Assembly: GCF_000802185.1 (NCBI RefSeq) | Contig: NZ_KN676113.1 | Location: 5,154,028 to 5,218,027 of the forward strand | Reading direction: 5' to 3' | Length of the DNA stretch: 64,000 nt | From: Belnapia sp. F-4-1 | GTDB taxonomy: Bacteria; Pseudomonadota; Alphaproteobacteria; Acetobacterales; Acetobacteraceae | Shown here: positions 51,498 to 58,794 of the stretch, one piece after another | Layout of the letters: every line of letters starts with the position of its first letter | Numbering within the stretch: position 1 is the stretch's first letter | Program-made: the position numbers and the translations under genes | The notes under the pieces: model-generated | What the model saw: the letters and a program-made list of their open reading frames with translations, nothing else | Databases searched by the model: none | Told to the model about the DNA's origin: nothing

Positions 51498-52460
51498 TCA
51501 GGCGGCGGTGGGGCGGGTGCGCCAGAGGCTCAGCGCGATGGAGCCGCCGATGATGCTGCCGGTCAGCAGCAGCGCCCATTCGACCGGCACCGCCTTGCCG
51601 CCCGCCCACCAGTTCGCCAGCATCTTCACGCCCACGATCATCAGCACGACCGACAGCCCGTGCTTCAGGTAGCGGAAGCGGTGGATGATGCCGGCGAGGG
51701 CGAAGTACATCGCGCGCAGGCCGAGGATGGCGAAGACGTTCGCGGTGTAGACGATGAACGGGTCGGTGGTGACGGCGAAGATCGCCGGGATGCTGTCGAG
51801 GGCGAAGACGAGGTCGGTCAGCTCGACCAGGATCAGCACCAGGGCGAGCGGGGTCAGCATCCACTTCCCCGCCTCGCGCGCGGTGAAGGCGCTGCCGCGG
51901 AAGCCCTCGGTCACCGGCAGGCGGCGCTGGAGGAAGCGGAGAACGGGATTGTCGCGCGGGTCGCCCTCGGGCGCGTTGACCGATTGCAGCATCTTCCAGC
52001 CGCTGAAGACGAGGAACAGGCCGAAGACCACCATCAGCCAGTCGAATTCGCGGAGCAGGCTGGTGCCGAGCAGGATCATCGCCGCCCGCATCGCCAGCGC
52101 CCCGAGGATGCCCCAGAACAGCACCCGGTGCTGGTAGGCGGCGGGGACGCCGAATTTGGCGAAGATCAGGACGAAGACGAAGATGTTGTCGACCGAGAGC
52201 GACCACTCGATGACATAGCCGGTGATGAATTCGAGGGCGCGGGCCTGCCGCCCCTCCTCCGGCCCGTAGCCGGTCCAGAGCCAGGCGAAGAAGCCGAGCG
52301 CCAGGCCGACATAGGCAGCGGATTTCCAGAGCGCGGTGCGGACCGGCACGGGGGCCGGCTGGCCGTCCGGGCCGCGGCGGGCGAAGACGCCCAGATCGAG
52401 CAGCAGCAGGCCGAGCACGGCCGCGTTGAACCAAACCCAGAACCAGATCGACGGCGCCAT
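51498..52460 (-). CDS. TerC/Alx-family membrane protein
   Basis: A 320-residue membrane protein with about 8-9 helices. The two Asp-rich membrane motifs of TerC are present: EWSLSVDNIFVFVLIF and ELTDLVFALDSIPAIFAVT. TerC/Alx proteins are implicated in manganese export or metal loading of exported proteins and in tellurium resistance or alkaline response. The ATG at 52460 is preceded by AGGGAG. The promoter (TTGACA with a 17-base spacer) lies about 150 bases upstream, leaving a long leader that could carry regulation. Confidence 0.92.
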   Translation of the reverse strand: MAPSIWFWVWFNAAVLGLLLLDLGVFARRGPDGQPAPVPVRTALWKSAAYVGLALGFFAWLWTGYGPEEGRQARALEFITGYVIEWSLSVDNIFVFVLIFAKFGVPAAYQHRVLFWGILGALAMRAAMILLGTSLLREFDWLMVVFGLFLVFSGWKMLQSVNAPEGDPRDNPVLRFLQRRLPVTEGFRGSAFTAREAGKWMLTPLALVLILVELTDLVFALDSIPAIFAVTTDPFIVYTANVFAILGLRAMYFALAGIIHRFRYLKHGLSVVLMIVGVKMLANWWAGGKAVPVEWALLLTGSIIGGSIALSLWRTRPTAA

Positions 52461-52606
52461 CGCCGAAAGCTCCCTATGGGCGCGACGGGCTGGCCTTGTG
52501 GATATCGACAGGCCCGATCGCGCGCGTTGCACGCGATCCGACATCGCTCGCCGGGCGGCAGGCGGGAGCCTGGCGCCCGACGGCCAGAGGGGCCCGGATC
52601 GATGCC
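52461..52606. promoter_or_regulatory. Long leader of the TerC gene
   Basis: If the promoter at 52607-52635 is correct, the mRNA has an untranslated leader of about 140 nt. It is GC-rich with several possible stems. Alx-type genes in other bacteria carry manganese riboswitches (yybP-ykoY). I did not find a convincing conserved core by eye, so no riboswitch is claimed. Confidence 0.35.
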
Positions 52607-52635
52607 GATATGGTCTAGCCGAAAAGCGGTGTCAA
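52607..52635 (-). promoter_or_regulatory. Sigma-70 promoter of the TerC gene
   Basis: On the minus strand a perfect TTGACA (complement of 52630-52635) is followed after 17 bases by CATATC (complement of 52607-52612), which has 3 of 6 matches to TATAAT. It points toward the TerC gene. Confidence 0.55.
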
Positions 52636-52760
52636 CCCCGTTGTGCCGCCTGCGGCGGCGGGCCATCTCCGGGTTTGCTCTACGGGGGCCGGCGCATTAG
52701 TGTCCGGCCCGGCAAGGGCCGCCCGGCGCGGCCTGCAACAAAGGTTTATCGGGGCGTCAC
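52636..52760. other. Leader region of the tatA-mtn operon
   Basis: This stretch has no gene. A 7-bp stem (GGGCCGG at 52686-52692 with CCGGCCC at 52704-52710) lies about 50 bases before tatA. I looked for a SAM riboswitch because methionine-salvage genes follow, but recognised no conserved core. Confidence 0.4.
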
Positions 52761-53030
52761 ATGGGTTCCTTCAGCATCTGGCATTGGCTCATCGTGCTGC
52801 TGGTCGTGCTCCTGCTTTTCGGCAGCGGCAAGATCAGCACCCTCATGGGTGACCTCGCCACCGGCATCAAGTCCTTCAAGAAGAACATGAAGGAGGAAGA
52901 TGACGCCTCGCTTGCCGAGGGCGCGCCGCCGGCGCCGGGCACCCACCCGACCGGGACGATCCAGGGCCCGGCCGCGACGACCACGCCGCACGCCACGACC
53001 ACCACGACGACGAGCCGCCCGGCGGCCTGA
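52761..53030 (+). CDS. tatA: Sec-independent protein translocase TatA/TatE
   Basis: An 89-residue TatA-type protein: [25 protein letters not shown] gives the membrane helix and the FGxxK hinge; [18 protein letters not shown] is the amphipathic helix; the rest is a Pro/Thr-rich tail ending in [11 protein letters not shown]. TatA forms the pore of the twin-arginine export pathway in the inner membrane. tatB and tatC are not here. Its stop codon overlaps the mtnB start (TGATG), so it shares a transcript with methionine-salvage genes, an unusual pairing. Confidence 0.92.
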   Translation: MGSFSIWHWLIVLLVVLLLFGSGKISTLMGDLATGIKSFKKNMKEEDDASLAEGAPPAPGTHPTGTIQGPAATTTPHATTTTTTSRPAA

Positions 53031-53641
53031 TGCCGGAGCTGGCCGAGGCCCGGGAGGCGATCGTCGCCGCCGGGCAGCGGCTGGACCGCTTCGGTTGGGT
53101 CCCGGCGACGGCCGGGAACATCTCGGTCCGGCTGCGGGACGGGACGGTGGCGATCACCCGCTCCGGCGGGCATAAGGGCTTCCTCGACGCCGATGGGGTG
53201 ATCCGCGTCGGGCTCGATGGGCGGCCGCTGCGCGAGGGCGACCGGCCTTCCGCCGAGACCGGGCTGCATTGCGGGATCTATCGGCGCTTCCCGGAGGCGG
53301 GGGCGGTGCTGCACGGGCATTCGGTGCCGGTGACGGTGCTGTCGCGGCTGGCAGGGGAGAGCATCCGCCTCGAAGGCTATGAGTTGCTGAAGGCCTTCCC
53401 GGGCCTCGCCACCCATGCAGCCGCGGTCGAGCTGCCGGTTTTCGACAACGATCAGGATATCGGCCGGCTGCAGGATGCCGTGGAGACGCGCTGGGCCGGG
53501 GCGGCGAGCGTGTTGCCGGGCTATCTGCTGCGGGGCCATGGTATCTATGTCTGGGGCGCCGACATGCCGCAGGCCCTGATGCGGCTGGAGGCTGTCGAGT
53601 TCATGCTCCGCTGCGAGCTGGAAGCAAGGAGGCTGTCATGA
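53030..53641 (+). CDS. mtnB: Methylthioribulose-1-phosphate dehydratase
   Basis: A 203-residue class II aldolase-fold enzyme. PATAGNISVRL and the zinc ligands HGHS (His95, His97) and LRGHG (His170) fit MtnB rather than fuculose aldolases. It dehydrates methylthioribulose-1-phosphate in the methionine salvage pathway. The neighbours mtnD and mtnC carry out the following steps. The ATG overlaps the tatA stop by 1 base; its own stop overlaps mtnD by 4 bases (ATGA). Confidence 0.93.
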   Translation: MPELAEAREAIVAAGQRLDRFGWVPATAGNISVRLRDGTVAITRSGGHKGFLDADGVIRVGLDGRPLREGDRPSAETGLHCGIYRRFPEAGAVLHGHSVPVTVLSRLAGESIRLEGYELLKAFPGLATHAAAVELPVFDNDQDIGRLQDAVETRWAGAASVLPGYLLRGHGIYVWGADMPQALMRLEAVEFMLRCELEARRLS

Positions 53642-54174
53642 GCCGTCTGACGGTGTGGGAGGCCGAGGGTGGCCGCGAGGTTCTGAAGACCGAGGATGCC
53701 GGGCGGATCGCCGAGGCGTTGCGCGGCATCGGCGTGCGCTTCGAGCGCTGGGAGGGCGTGACCGTCCCCGAGGGCGCGACCAACGAGCAGATCCTCGAGG
53801 CCTATCGCCCGCATCTCGACGCGCTGATGGGCGTGACGGGTGCCGGCAGCGCGGATGTGGTGGCCCTCACGCCGGATCATCCGCAGGCGCAGGCCATGCG
53901 CGAGAAATTCCTCAACGAGCACATCCATACCGAGGACGAGGTGCGCTTCTTCGTCCGTGGCGCCGGGCATTTCGTCATGCATGTCGACGGCCGCGTGTGG
54001 GATGCGCGCTGCGAGCAGGGCGACCTGATCAGCGTGCCGGCGAATACGCGGCACTGGTTCGACGCGGGCGAGCGGCCCGATTTCTGCGCGCTGCGGGTCT
54101 TCACCGACCCCTCCGGCTGGGTGGCGCAGTTCACCGGCACCGACATGGCGCAGCGCTTCCCCGTTGTTGCCTGA
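53638..54174 (+). CDS. mtnD: Acireductone dioxygenase
   Basis: A 178-residue ARD cupin. The metal ligands are visible: EHIHTEDEVRFF (His95, His97, Glu101) and NTRHWFDAG (His139). The enzyme cleaves acireductone with O2; with Fe it yields the methionine precursor keto-methylthiobutyrate, and with Ni an off-pathway set of products. It lies between mtnB and mtnC, in pathway-linked order. Confidence 0.95.
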   Translation: MSRLTVWEAEGGREVLKTEDAGRIAEALRGIGVRFERWEGVTVPEGATNEQILEAYRPHLDALMGVTGAGSADVVALTPDHPQAQAMREKFLNEHIHTEDEVRFFVRGAGHFVMHVDGRVWDARCEQGDLISVPANTRHWFDAGERPDFCALRVFTDPSGWVAQFTGTDMAQRFPVVA

Positions 54175-54178
54175 GGCC

Positions 54179-54880
54179 GTGCCGCCGCGCGTGGTGCTGA
54201 CGGATATCGAGGGCACCACCACCGCCATCGCATTCGTCAAGGAGGAGTTGTTCCCCTTTGCCGCGGAGGCGCTGGAAGGGTTCCTCGCGGCACATGGCGG
54301 GGAGCCGGCCGTGGCGGCGATCCTCGACGAGGTCCGGCAGGCGGAGCCGGGGCGGGAGCCCGTCGCCGTGTTGCGCAGCTGGATGGCGGCGGATGCCAAG
54401 GTAACGCCGCTCAAGGCCTTGCAGGGGCTGATCTGGCGGCAGGGCTATGCGGATGGGCGGCTGAAGGGACATCTCTGGCCGGATGTGGCGCCGTGCCTCC
54501 AGGCCTGGGCGGCGGGCGGCGTCCGGCTTGCGGTCTATTCCTCGGGCTCCGAGGAGGCGCAGCGGCTGATCTTCGGCCATTCGGTGGCGGGGGATCTGGC
54601 GCCGCTGTTCTCGGGCTTCTTCGATACGCGGGTCGGCGGGAAGCGGGAGCGGGCCAGCTACGACGCCATCGCCGGGGCGCTCGGGGTGGCGCCGGGGGAG
54701 GTGCTGTTCCTCTCCGATGTCGCCGAGGAGCTGGACGCGGCCGGCGCGGCCGGGATGCGGGGGTGCCAGCTCGTCCGGCCGGAGGACGGGACCCTTGCCG
54801 CCGGACGGCACCCGGAGGCGCGGGACTTCCCCGAGGTGGCCCGGCGGTTCGGCCTGCCGGCTCACAGCCAGGCCGGCTGA
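54179..54880 (+). CDS. mtnC: Acireductone synthase (enolase-phosphatase E1)
   Basis: A 233-residue HAD-family enzyme. RVVLTDIEGTTTAIAFVKEELFPFA is the E1 signature, with the nucleophile Asp in TDIEGTT; SSGSEEAQRLIF and GKRERASYDAIA are the middle motifs; LFLSDVAEELDAA is motif IV. It carries out the enolisation and dephosphorylation that make acireductone for MtnD. The GTG at 54179 gives the best family alignment; TTG codons at 54164 and 54167 are alternatives that would overlap mtnD. Its end overlaps the tail of the opposing orphan gene by 19 bases. Confidence 0.93.
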   Translation: MPPRVVLTDIEGTTTAIAFVKEELFPFAAEALEGFLAAHGGEPAVAAILDEVRQAEPGREPVAVLRSWMAADAKVTPLKALQGLIWRQGYADGRLKGHLWPDVAPCLQAWAAGGVRLAVYSSGSEEAQRLIFGHSVAGDLAPLFSGFFDTRVGGKRERASYDAIAGALGVAPGEVLFLSDVAEELDAAGAAGMRGCQLVRPEDGTLAAGRHPEARDFPEVARRFGLPAHSQAG

Positions 54881-55365
54881 TCCGCCCCTTGCCCGGCGAA
54901 GCGCCGCGGCAGGATGAGGCCGGCGGAGCGCATCAGCCGGCCCAGCCCTTCCAGCGAGGCCAGGGCGAACTCCGCGCCCTGGCGGGGCAGCAGGCCGGAT
55001 TGCAGCGTGGCCCGGGCGCGGGCGGACAGGCCGGCCTGGGCCTCCGCGGCGGCGCAGAGCAGGCGCTGCTCGTCGCGTGAGAGATAGGGGCAGCGGGCAC
55101 AGCGGATATCCACCTGCCAGCGGGCGCTGCGGGCGATGACCCGCAGCAGGTGATCGACGGAGAGCGCCGCATCCGGGATGCCGGGCCCGGCCATCAGCCG
55201 GCGGAGCCGGGGCAGCGGGCTCTCGCCCTGCCGCACCGCGTCCAGCCAGTCCCGCAGCCCGGTCAGGATGAGGGTTTCGGATGGCCAGAGATCGGCCATC
55301 GCCTGCGGCGTGCTGGCGTAGCTGCCGGTGGCGTAGGTGGCGGCGGGAAGCTGGATATGGCCCAT
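54862..55365 (-). CDS. Orphan protein behind a Fur-like box
   Basis: A 167-residue protein with no domain I recognise. It is Leu/Arg/Ala-rich and helical, with a cysteine cluster in the middle (RCARCPYLSRDEQRLLCAA: CxxC then a third Cys 12 residues on). There is no signal peptide. The codon usage is GC-biased and normal for the window, so it is probably real. The upstream Fur-like dyad at 55404-55422 suggests iron-repressed expression and therefore a role in iron acquisition or iron-sparing metabolism. It converges on mtnC with a 19-base overlap. Confidence 0.7.
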   Translation of the reverse strand: MGHIQLPAATYATGSYASTPQAMADLWPSETLILTGLRDWLDAVRQGESPLPRLRRLMAGPGIPDAALSVDHLLRVIARSARWQVDIRCARCPYLSRDEQRLLCAAAEAQAGLSARARATLQSGLLPRQGAEFALASLEGLGRLMRSAGLILPRRFAGQGADQPAWL

Positions 55366-55403
55366 GACGGCATCCGGATGCTGGCTGTCCCCGCCGCATA
55401 GAT

Positions 55404-55422
55404 GCGAATGACTCTCATTGTC
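55404..55422. promoter_or_regulatory. Fur-like box
   Basis: GCGAATGACTCTCATTGTC matches the 19-base Fur consensus (GATAATGATAATCATTATC) at 13 positions and has a perfect AATGA-N3-TCATT dyad at its centre. It lies 39 bases upstream of the orphan gene that ends at 54862, in the right place to cover its promoter. Confidence 0.7.
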
Positions 55423-55486
55423 AATCAGGCAGCCAGGTCACGCCTGTGGCCGCCCTGCCCCGATGCCTGGGCAGGACGGCCCAGGA

Positions 55487-57163
55487 TCAGGCCGCCAGCA
55501 CCGCCTCCGCCTCGCGCGCCACATCGGCGAGTGCGCCCGGTGCGAAGGGCGAGACGAGGCCGGCCGAGCGGACGAGGTCCTGGAAAGGCGCGCTGCCGCC
55601 GCGGGCGCAGAGCGCCACGTAGTCGGCCAGCGCTGCCGGGGCATCGTGGCGGGACTTCACCCAGAACTGCATCGCGCAGCAGAGGGCCAGCGTGTAGTCG
55701 ATGTAGTAGAGCGGCGAGTTGTAGATGTGCTGCTTCGCTTGCCAGCGGCCGCCCTTCGCGGGGTAGGCCAGGTCGCCGTAGTCGGTCCAGGGCATGTAAC
55801 GGCGCTCCAGCCGCTGCCAGATGGCGTGGCGCTCGGCGGGCGTCGCCTCCGGGTTCTCGTAGACCTCGTGCTGGAAGTGGTCGACGCAGACGCCGTAGGG
55901 GAGGAAGGCGAGCGAGGTCTCGAGATGCATGCGGCGGAAGCGCTCCGCCGCCCCCTCCCCTACCAGCAGCGCCATATGCGGGTAGGTCAGGAATTCGAGG
56001 CCCATGGAGTGGATCTCGGCGGCCTCCATGGTCGGCCAGAGCTGGTCGATGCCGGGCAGGTTCCGGCTTTCCCAGTTCTGGAAGGCGTGGCCCATCTCAT
56101 GGGTGAAGACGCCGATGTCGTGATGCGTGCCGTTGAAATTGGCGAAGATGAAGGGGACGCCGACGGAGGGGAACGACGTGCAGAAGCCGCCGCCCGCCTT
56201 GCCCGGCCGGTTGCGCATGTCGAGGAAGCCCCCCTCCTCCATCAGCCGGTAGAAGGCGGCGAGGCGCGGGTCCATGCGGTCGAACATGGTCTGCGCCGCG
56301 GCGACGAGGGTGTCGTGGTCGCCGATGGGCTTCGGGTTGCCTTCCGGGTCGATCAGCGCCTCGTCCCAATAGTGCAGGCGGTCCCAGCCGAAGCGCTGGC
56401 GGCGGGCCTCCAGCAGGCGGCCGACGAGCGGGACGACATGCTCGGCCACCTGGTCGCGGTAGCGGGCGACATCCCCGGCGTCGTAGTCGGTGCGGCGGAG
56501 GCGGCGATAGCCGAGGGGGAGGTAGTTCTCGTAGCCCAGCTTCCGGGCCATGCCGTGGCGGAGGCGGACGAGCGAATCATAGATCGCGTCCAGCTCCTCG
56601 CCATGCGCTGCAAAGAAGCCCCAGCGCAGCGCCTCGGCCTCGTGCCGAGTGCTGCGGTCCGGGTCCTCGGCAAAGGGGGCGAGGCCGGACAGGTTCGTCG
56701 TGGTGCCGCGGATGGCGATCTGCGCCGAGGCCATCAGCTCGGTGTAGCGGGCGGTGAGCTTCGCCTCCTCCTCCAGGTCGCCGGCGATCGCCGGGTCGAA
56801 GGTGGTGATGTCGGTCTCCCAGAGGCGGAGCACATGCGGGCCGACCGCGGCCTCCAGCGCCGCGCGGTCGGGCCAGGCAAGGAGGCGGCGCTTGAGCGCC
56901 ACCTCATGCGCCGTCGCCTCCGGGGAAAGGGCATCGGCATATTCGCGGGCAGCCTTGGCCTCGGCGTTCTGCGTGTCCTGGGAGAAGCGGAGATGGACGA
57001 GGCTCGACCAGCTTTCGTAGTCGCGTCGCTCCCGGTCCCAGGCGGCGAGTGCGTCGCCGAGGGCGCCTGCATCAAGCCTGGCGTCGAGCGCGGCATGCCC
57101 GGCGGCGAGGCTGTCGCGCGTCGGCGCCGGGAAGCGGAGATCGGCGAACTGGGGTGTCGTCAT
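55487..57163 (-). CDS. M3-family oligoendopeptidase (PepF-like)
   Basis: A 558-residue zinc metallopeptidase. The catalytic HExxH is in FTHEMGHAFQNWE, and the third ligand Glu follows in EAAEIHSMGLEF. The N-terminal helical part and C-terminal substrate-enclosing helices match oligoendopeptidase F relatives. It cleaves small peptides in the cytosol. The ATG at 57163 overlaps the stop of the LLM gene (ATGA), suggesting co-translation with it. Confidence 0.92.
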   Translation of the reverse strand: MTTPQFADLRFPAPTRDSLAAGHAALDARLDAGALGDALAAWDRERRDYESWSSLVHLRFSQDTQNAEAKAAREYADALSPEATAHEVALKRRLLAWPDRAALEAAVGPHVLRLWETDITTFDPAIAGDLEEEAKLTARYTELMASAQIAIRGTTTNLSGLAPFAEDPDRSTRHEAEALRWGFFAAHGEELDAIYDSLVRLRHGMARKLGYENYLPLGYRRLRRTDYDAGDVARYRDQVAEHVVPLVGRLLEARRQRFGWDRLHYWDEALIDPEGNPKPIGDHDTLVAAAQTMFDRMDPRLAAFYRLMEEGGFLDMRNRPGKAGGGFCTSFPSVGVPFIFANFNGTHHDIGVFTHEMGHAFQNWESRNLPGIDQLWPTMEAAEIHSMGLEFLTYPHMALLVGEGAAERFRRMHLETSLAFLPYGVCVDHFQHEVYENPEATPAERHAIWQRLERRYMPWTDYGDLAYPAKGGRWQAKQHIYNSPLYYIDYTLALCCAMQFWVKSRHDAPAALADYVALCARGGSAPFQDLVRSAGLVSPFAPGALADVAREAEAVLAA

Positions 57164-58218
57164 GCGGCGAGGCTTTCGAGCGGGCCGAGGGCGCGTTCCA
57201 GCAGGGGACGCACCCTGGTGGCGAAGCCCTCGATGCTGCGGAGGGCGAGCGCGGTCGTCGAGGCGCCGGCCTGGAATTGCAGGAGGTAGTGGCAGGGCTG
57301 CGCGGCCCTGATCTCGGCCAGCATGCGCTCGGCGATGGTCTCGGCATCGCCGACGAGCATGTGGCGGGCCATGTCCTCGAGGCTCATCTCGCCGGGCCAG
57401 GGCTTCTCCAGCAGCATGCCGCCCTGCATGTGCTGCTCGCGGTGGCGAAGGCTCTGCGACAGGCGGATCTGGTAGCGGATGTTCTCGAGGAAGCCCTCCG
57501 CCTCCGCCTTGCTGTCGGTGACGCACATATGGCGGAGCGCGCCGAAGCGCATCCGCGCCGGGTCCTGCCCGGCCTCGCGGTATGTGGCCTCGAAGCGGGC
57601 GCGGGCCTTGGCGAGAAGCTCGGCGGTGTAGTGGCGGGGCGTCACCATGACGACATAGCCACGTCGGGCCGCCATGCGGTGGAGCTCCGGGTTGTCGCCG
57701 GCGACCCAGACCTCGGGCACGCCGTTGACCGGGCGGGCGGCGATATGGGTCTCGGGCAGGCGGTGGAAGCGGCCGTCGAAGCTGAAGGTCTCGTTCGCCA
57801 CCGCCTGTTCCAGCATCTCCATGAATTCCAGGGTGCGGAGCGTGTTCTCGGCAAGGTCGGCGCCGAAGCGCTCGAACTCGAAGGGCTGGTAGCCGCTGCC
57901 GATGCCGAGCACGAGGCGGCCATGCGTCATCTGGTCCACCATGCCGATCTCCGCCAGGAGGCGGGAGGGATGGTAGAGCGGGACGATGACCACGCCGCTG
58001 CCGAGCCTGATGCGGCTGGTCTCGCCGGCGCAGCGGGCCACCATCATCAGCGGCGAGGGGCAGACGCAGTAATTCGAGAAATGGTGCTCGGCGAACCAGG
58101 AAATGGCGAAGCCGGCGCCCTCCGCCGCTTTCACCTGGGCGACGGCGCCGTCATAGAGGCTGGCCAGGTCGGTGCCTGGCGCGCGATAGCCCATCAGGTT
58201 GAACTGGCCGAAATCCAT
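57160..58218 (-). CDS. LLM-class flavin-dependent oxidoreductase
   Basis: A 352-residue luciferase-like monooxygenase-fold protein. WFAEHHFSNYCVCPSPLMM, GSGVVIVPLYHPSRLLAEIGMVD and GRLVLGIGSGYQPFEFERFG are the family landmarks for FMN binding and the barrel. Members oxidise aldehydes, alkanesulfonates, amines or other substrates with reduced flavin; the partner reductase is not nearby. It overlaps the M3 peptidase gene by 4 bases. The substrate is unknown. Confidence 0.9.
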   Translation of the reverse strand: MDFGQFNLMGYRAPGTDLASLYDGAVAQVKAAEGAGFAISWFAEHHFSNYCVCPSPLMMVARCAGETSRIRLGSGVVIVPLYHPSRLLAEIGMVDQMTHGRLVLGIGSGYQPFEFERFGADLAENTLRTLEFMEMLEQAVANETFSFDGRFHRLPETHIAARPVNGVPEVWVAGDNPELHRMAARRGYVVMVTPRHYTAELLAKARARFEATYREAGQDPARMRFGALRHMCVTDSKAEAEGFLENIRYQIRLSQSLRHREQHMQGGMLLEKPWPGEMSLEDMARHMLVGDAETIAERMLAEIRAAQPCHYLLQFQAGASTTALALRSIEGFATRVRPLLERALGPLESLAA

Positions 58219-58267
58219 GGGGCGCCTCCCGCTTTTGCGGGGAGTGTCGGCCCATGGCGCCGGCGCC

Positions 58268-58753
58268 TCAAGCCTTTCGGTCGAAACGGATGACGGCGCA
58301 GGGCACGGTGACGGCGGGTGCGGGCAGGCTGACCGTATCGAGCCGACGGTAGCCGGGGCCGCCCTCCCCCAGCAGCACGGCGAAGCCGGTGTCCTCCGGG
58401 CGGGGGGCGCGAATCTCGACCGAGTGGCGCCATTGGGCGCGGTCCGAGATGGCGTTGAGGACCATGCTCGGACTGCCATGCAGGCGGCAGCGGGCGCGCC
58501 AGCCGCCGTCGAACCAGCGCGGCTGGAGCGGTGTGCCGAGGACGAGCGGTGGCTGCTCCTGGAAGTCGAGGGTGAAGCCCTCGCCCTCGATCAGGGTGAT
58601 GGTGCGGTCCTGGCCGGCGAAGTCGGAGAAGTCGGCATCCTTGTCCACCCAGGCGAAGGTGACGAGCCAGCCCGGGCCGCCGACCACATCCGCCTTGCGG
58701 CCGGCGCCGTTGCGCCAGGGAGAGACGGTGAGGTCGGCGTGGTGGAGATGCAT
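58268..58753 (-). CDS. HutD/Ves-family cupin protein
   Basis: A 161-residue HutD-type bicupin. VSPWRNGAGRK is the family N-terminal signature, and ITLIEGEGFTLDF with DRAQWRHSVEI follows. HutD proteins are linked to histidine utilisation, where they may regulate flux or bind formylglutamate or urocanate; the Ves subfamily is cold-linked in E. coli. No hut genes are nearby. AAAGG precedes the ATG at 58753. Confidence 0.85.
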   Translation of the reverse strand: MHLHHADLTVSPWRNGAGRKADVVGGPGWLVTFAWVDKDADFSDFAGQDRTITLIEGEGFTLDFQEQPPLVLGTPLQPRWFDGGWRARCRLHGSPSMVLNAISDRAQWRHSVEIRAPRPEDTGFAVLLGEGGPGYRRLDTVSLPAPAVTVPCAVIRFDRKA

Positions 58754-58794
58754 GGGCCTTGGCCTTTCAGGGACCGGAGATCGCCTCCCGTCCG

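Noticed and set aside
52461..52606. yybP-ykoY manganese riboswitch before the TerC gene
   Set aside because: The context fits, but I could not identify the conserved core in the sequence.
52636..52760. SAM riboswitch before the tatA-mtn genes
   Set aside because: Only a simple 7-bp hairpin is evident; no known SAM aptamer core was recognised.
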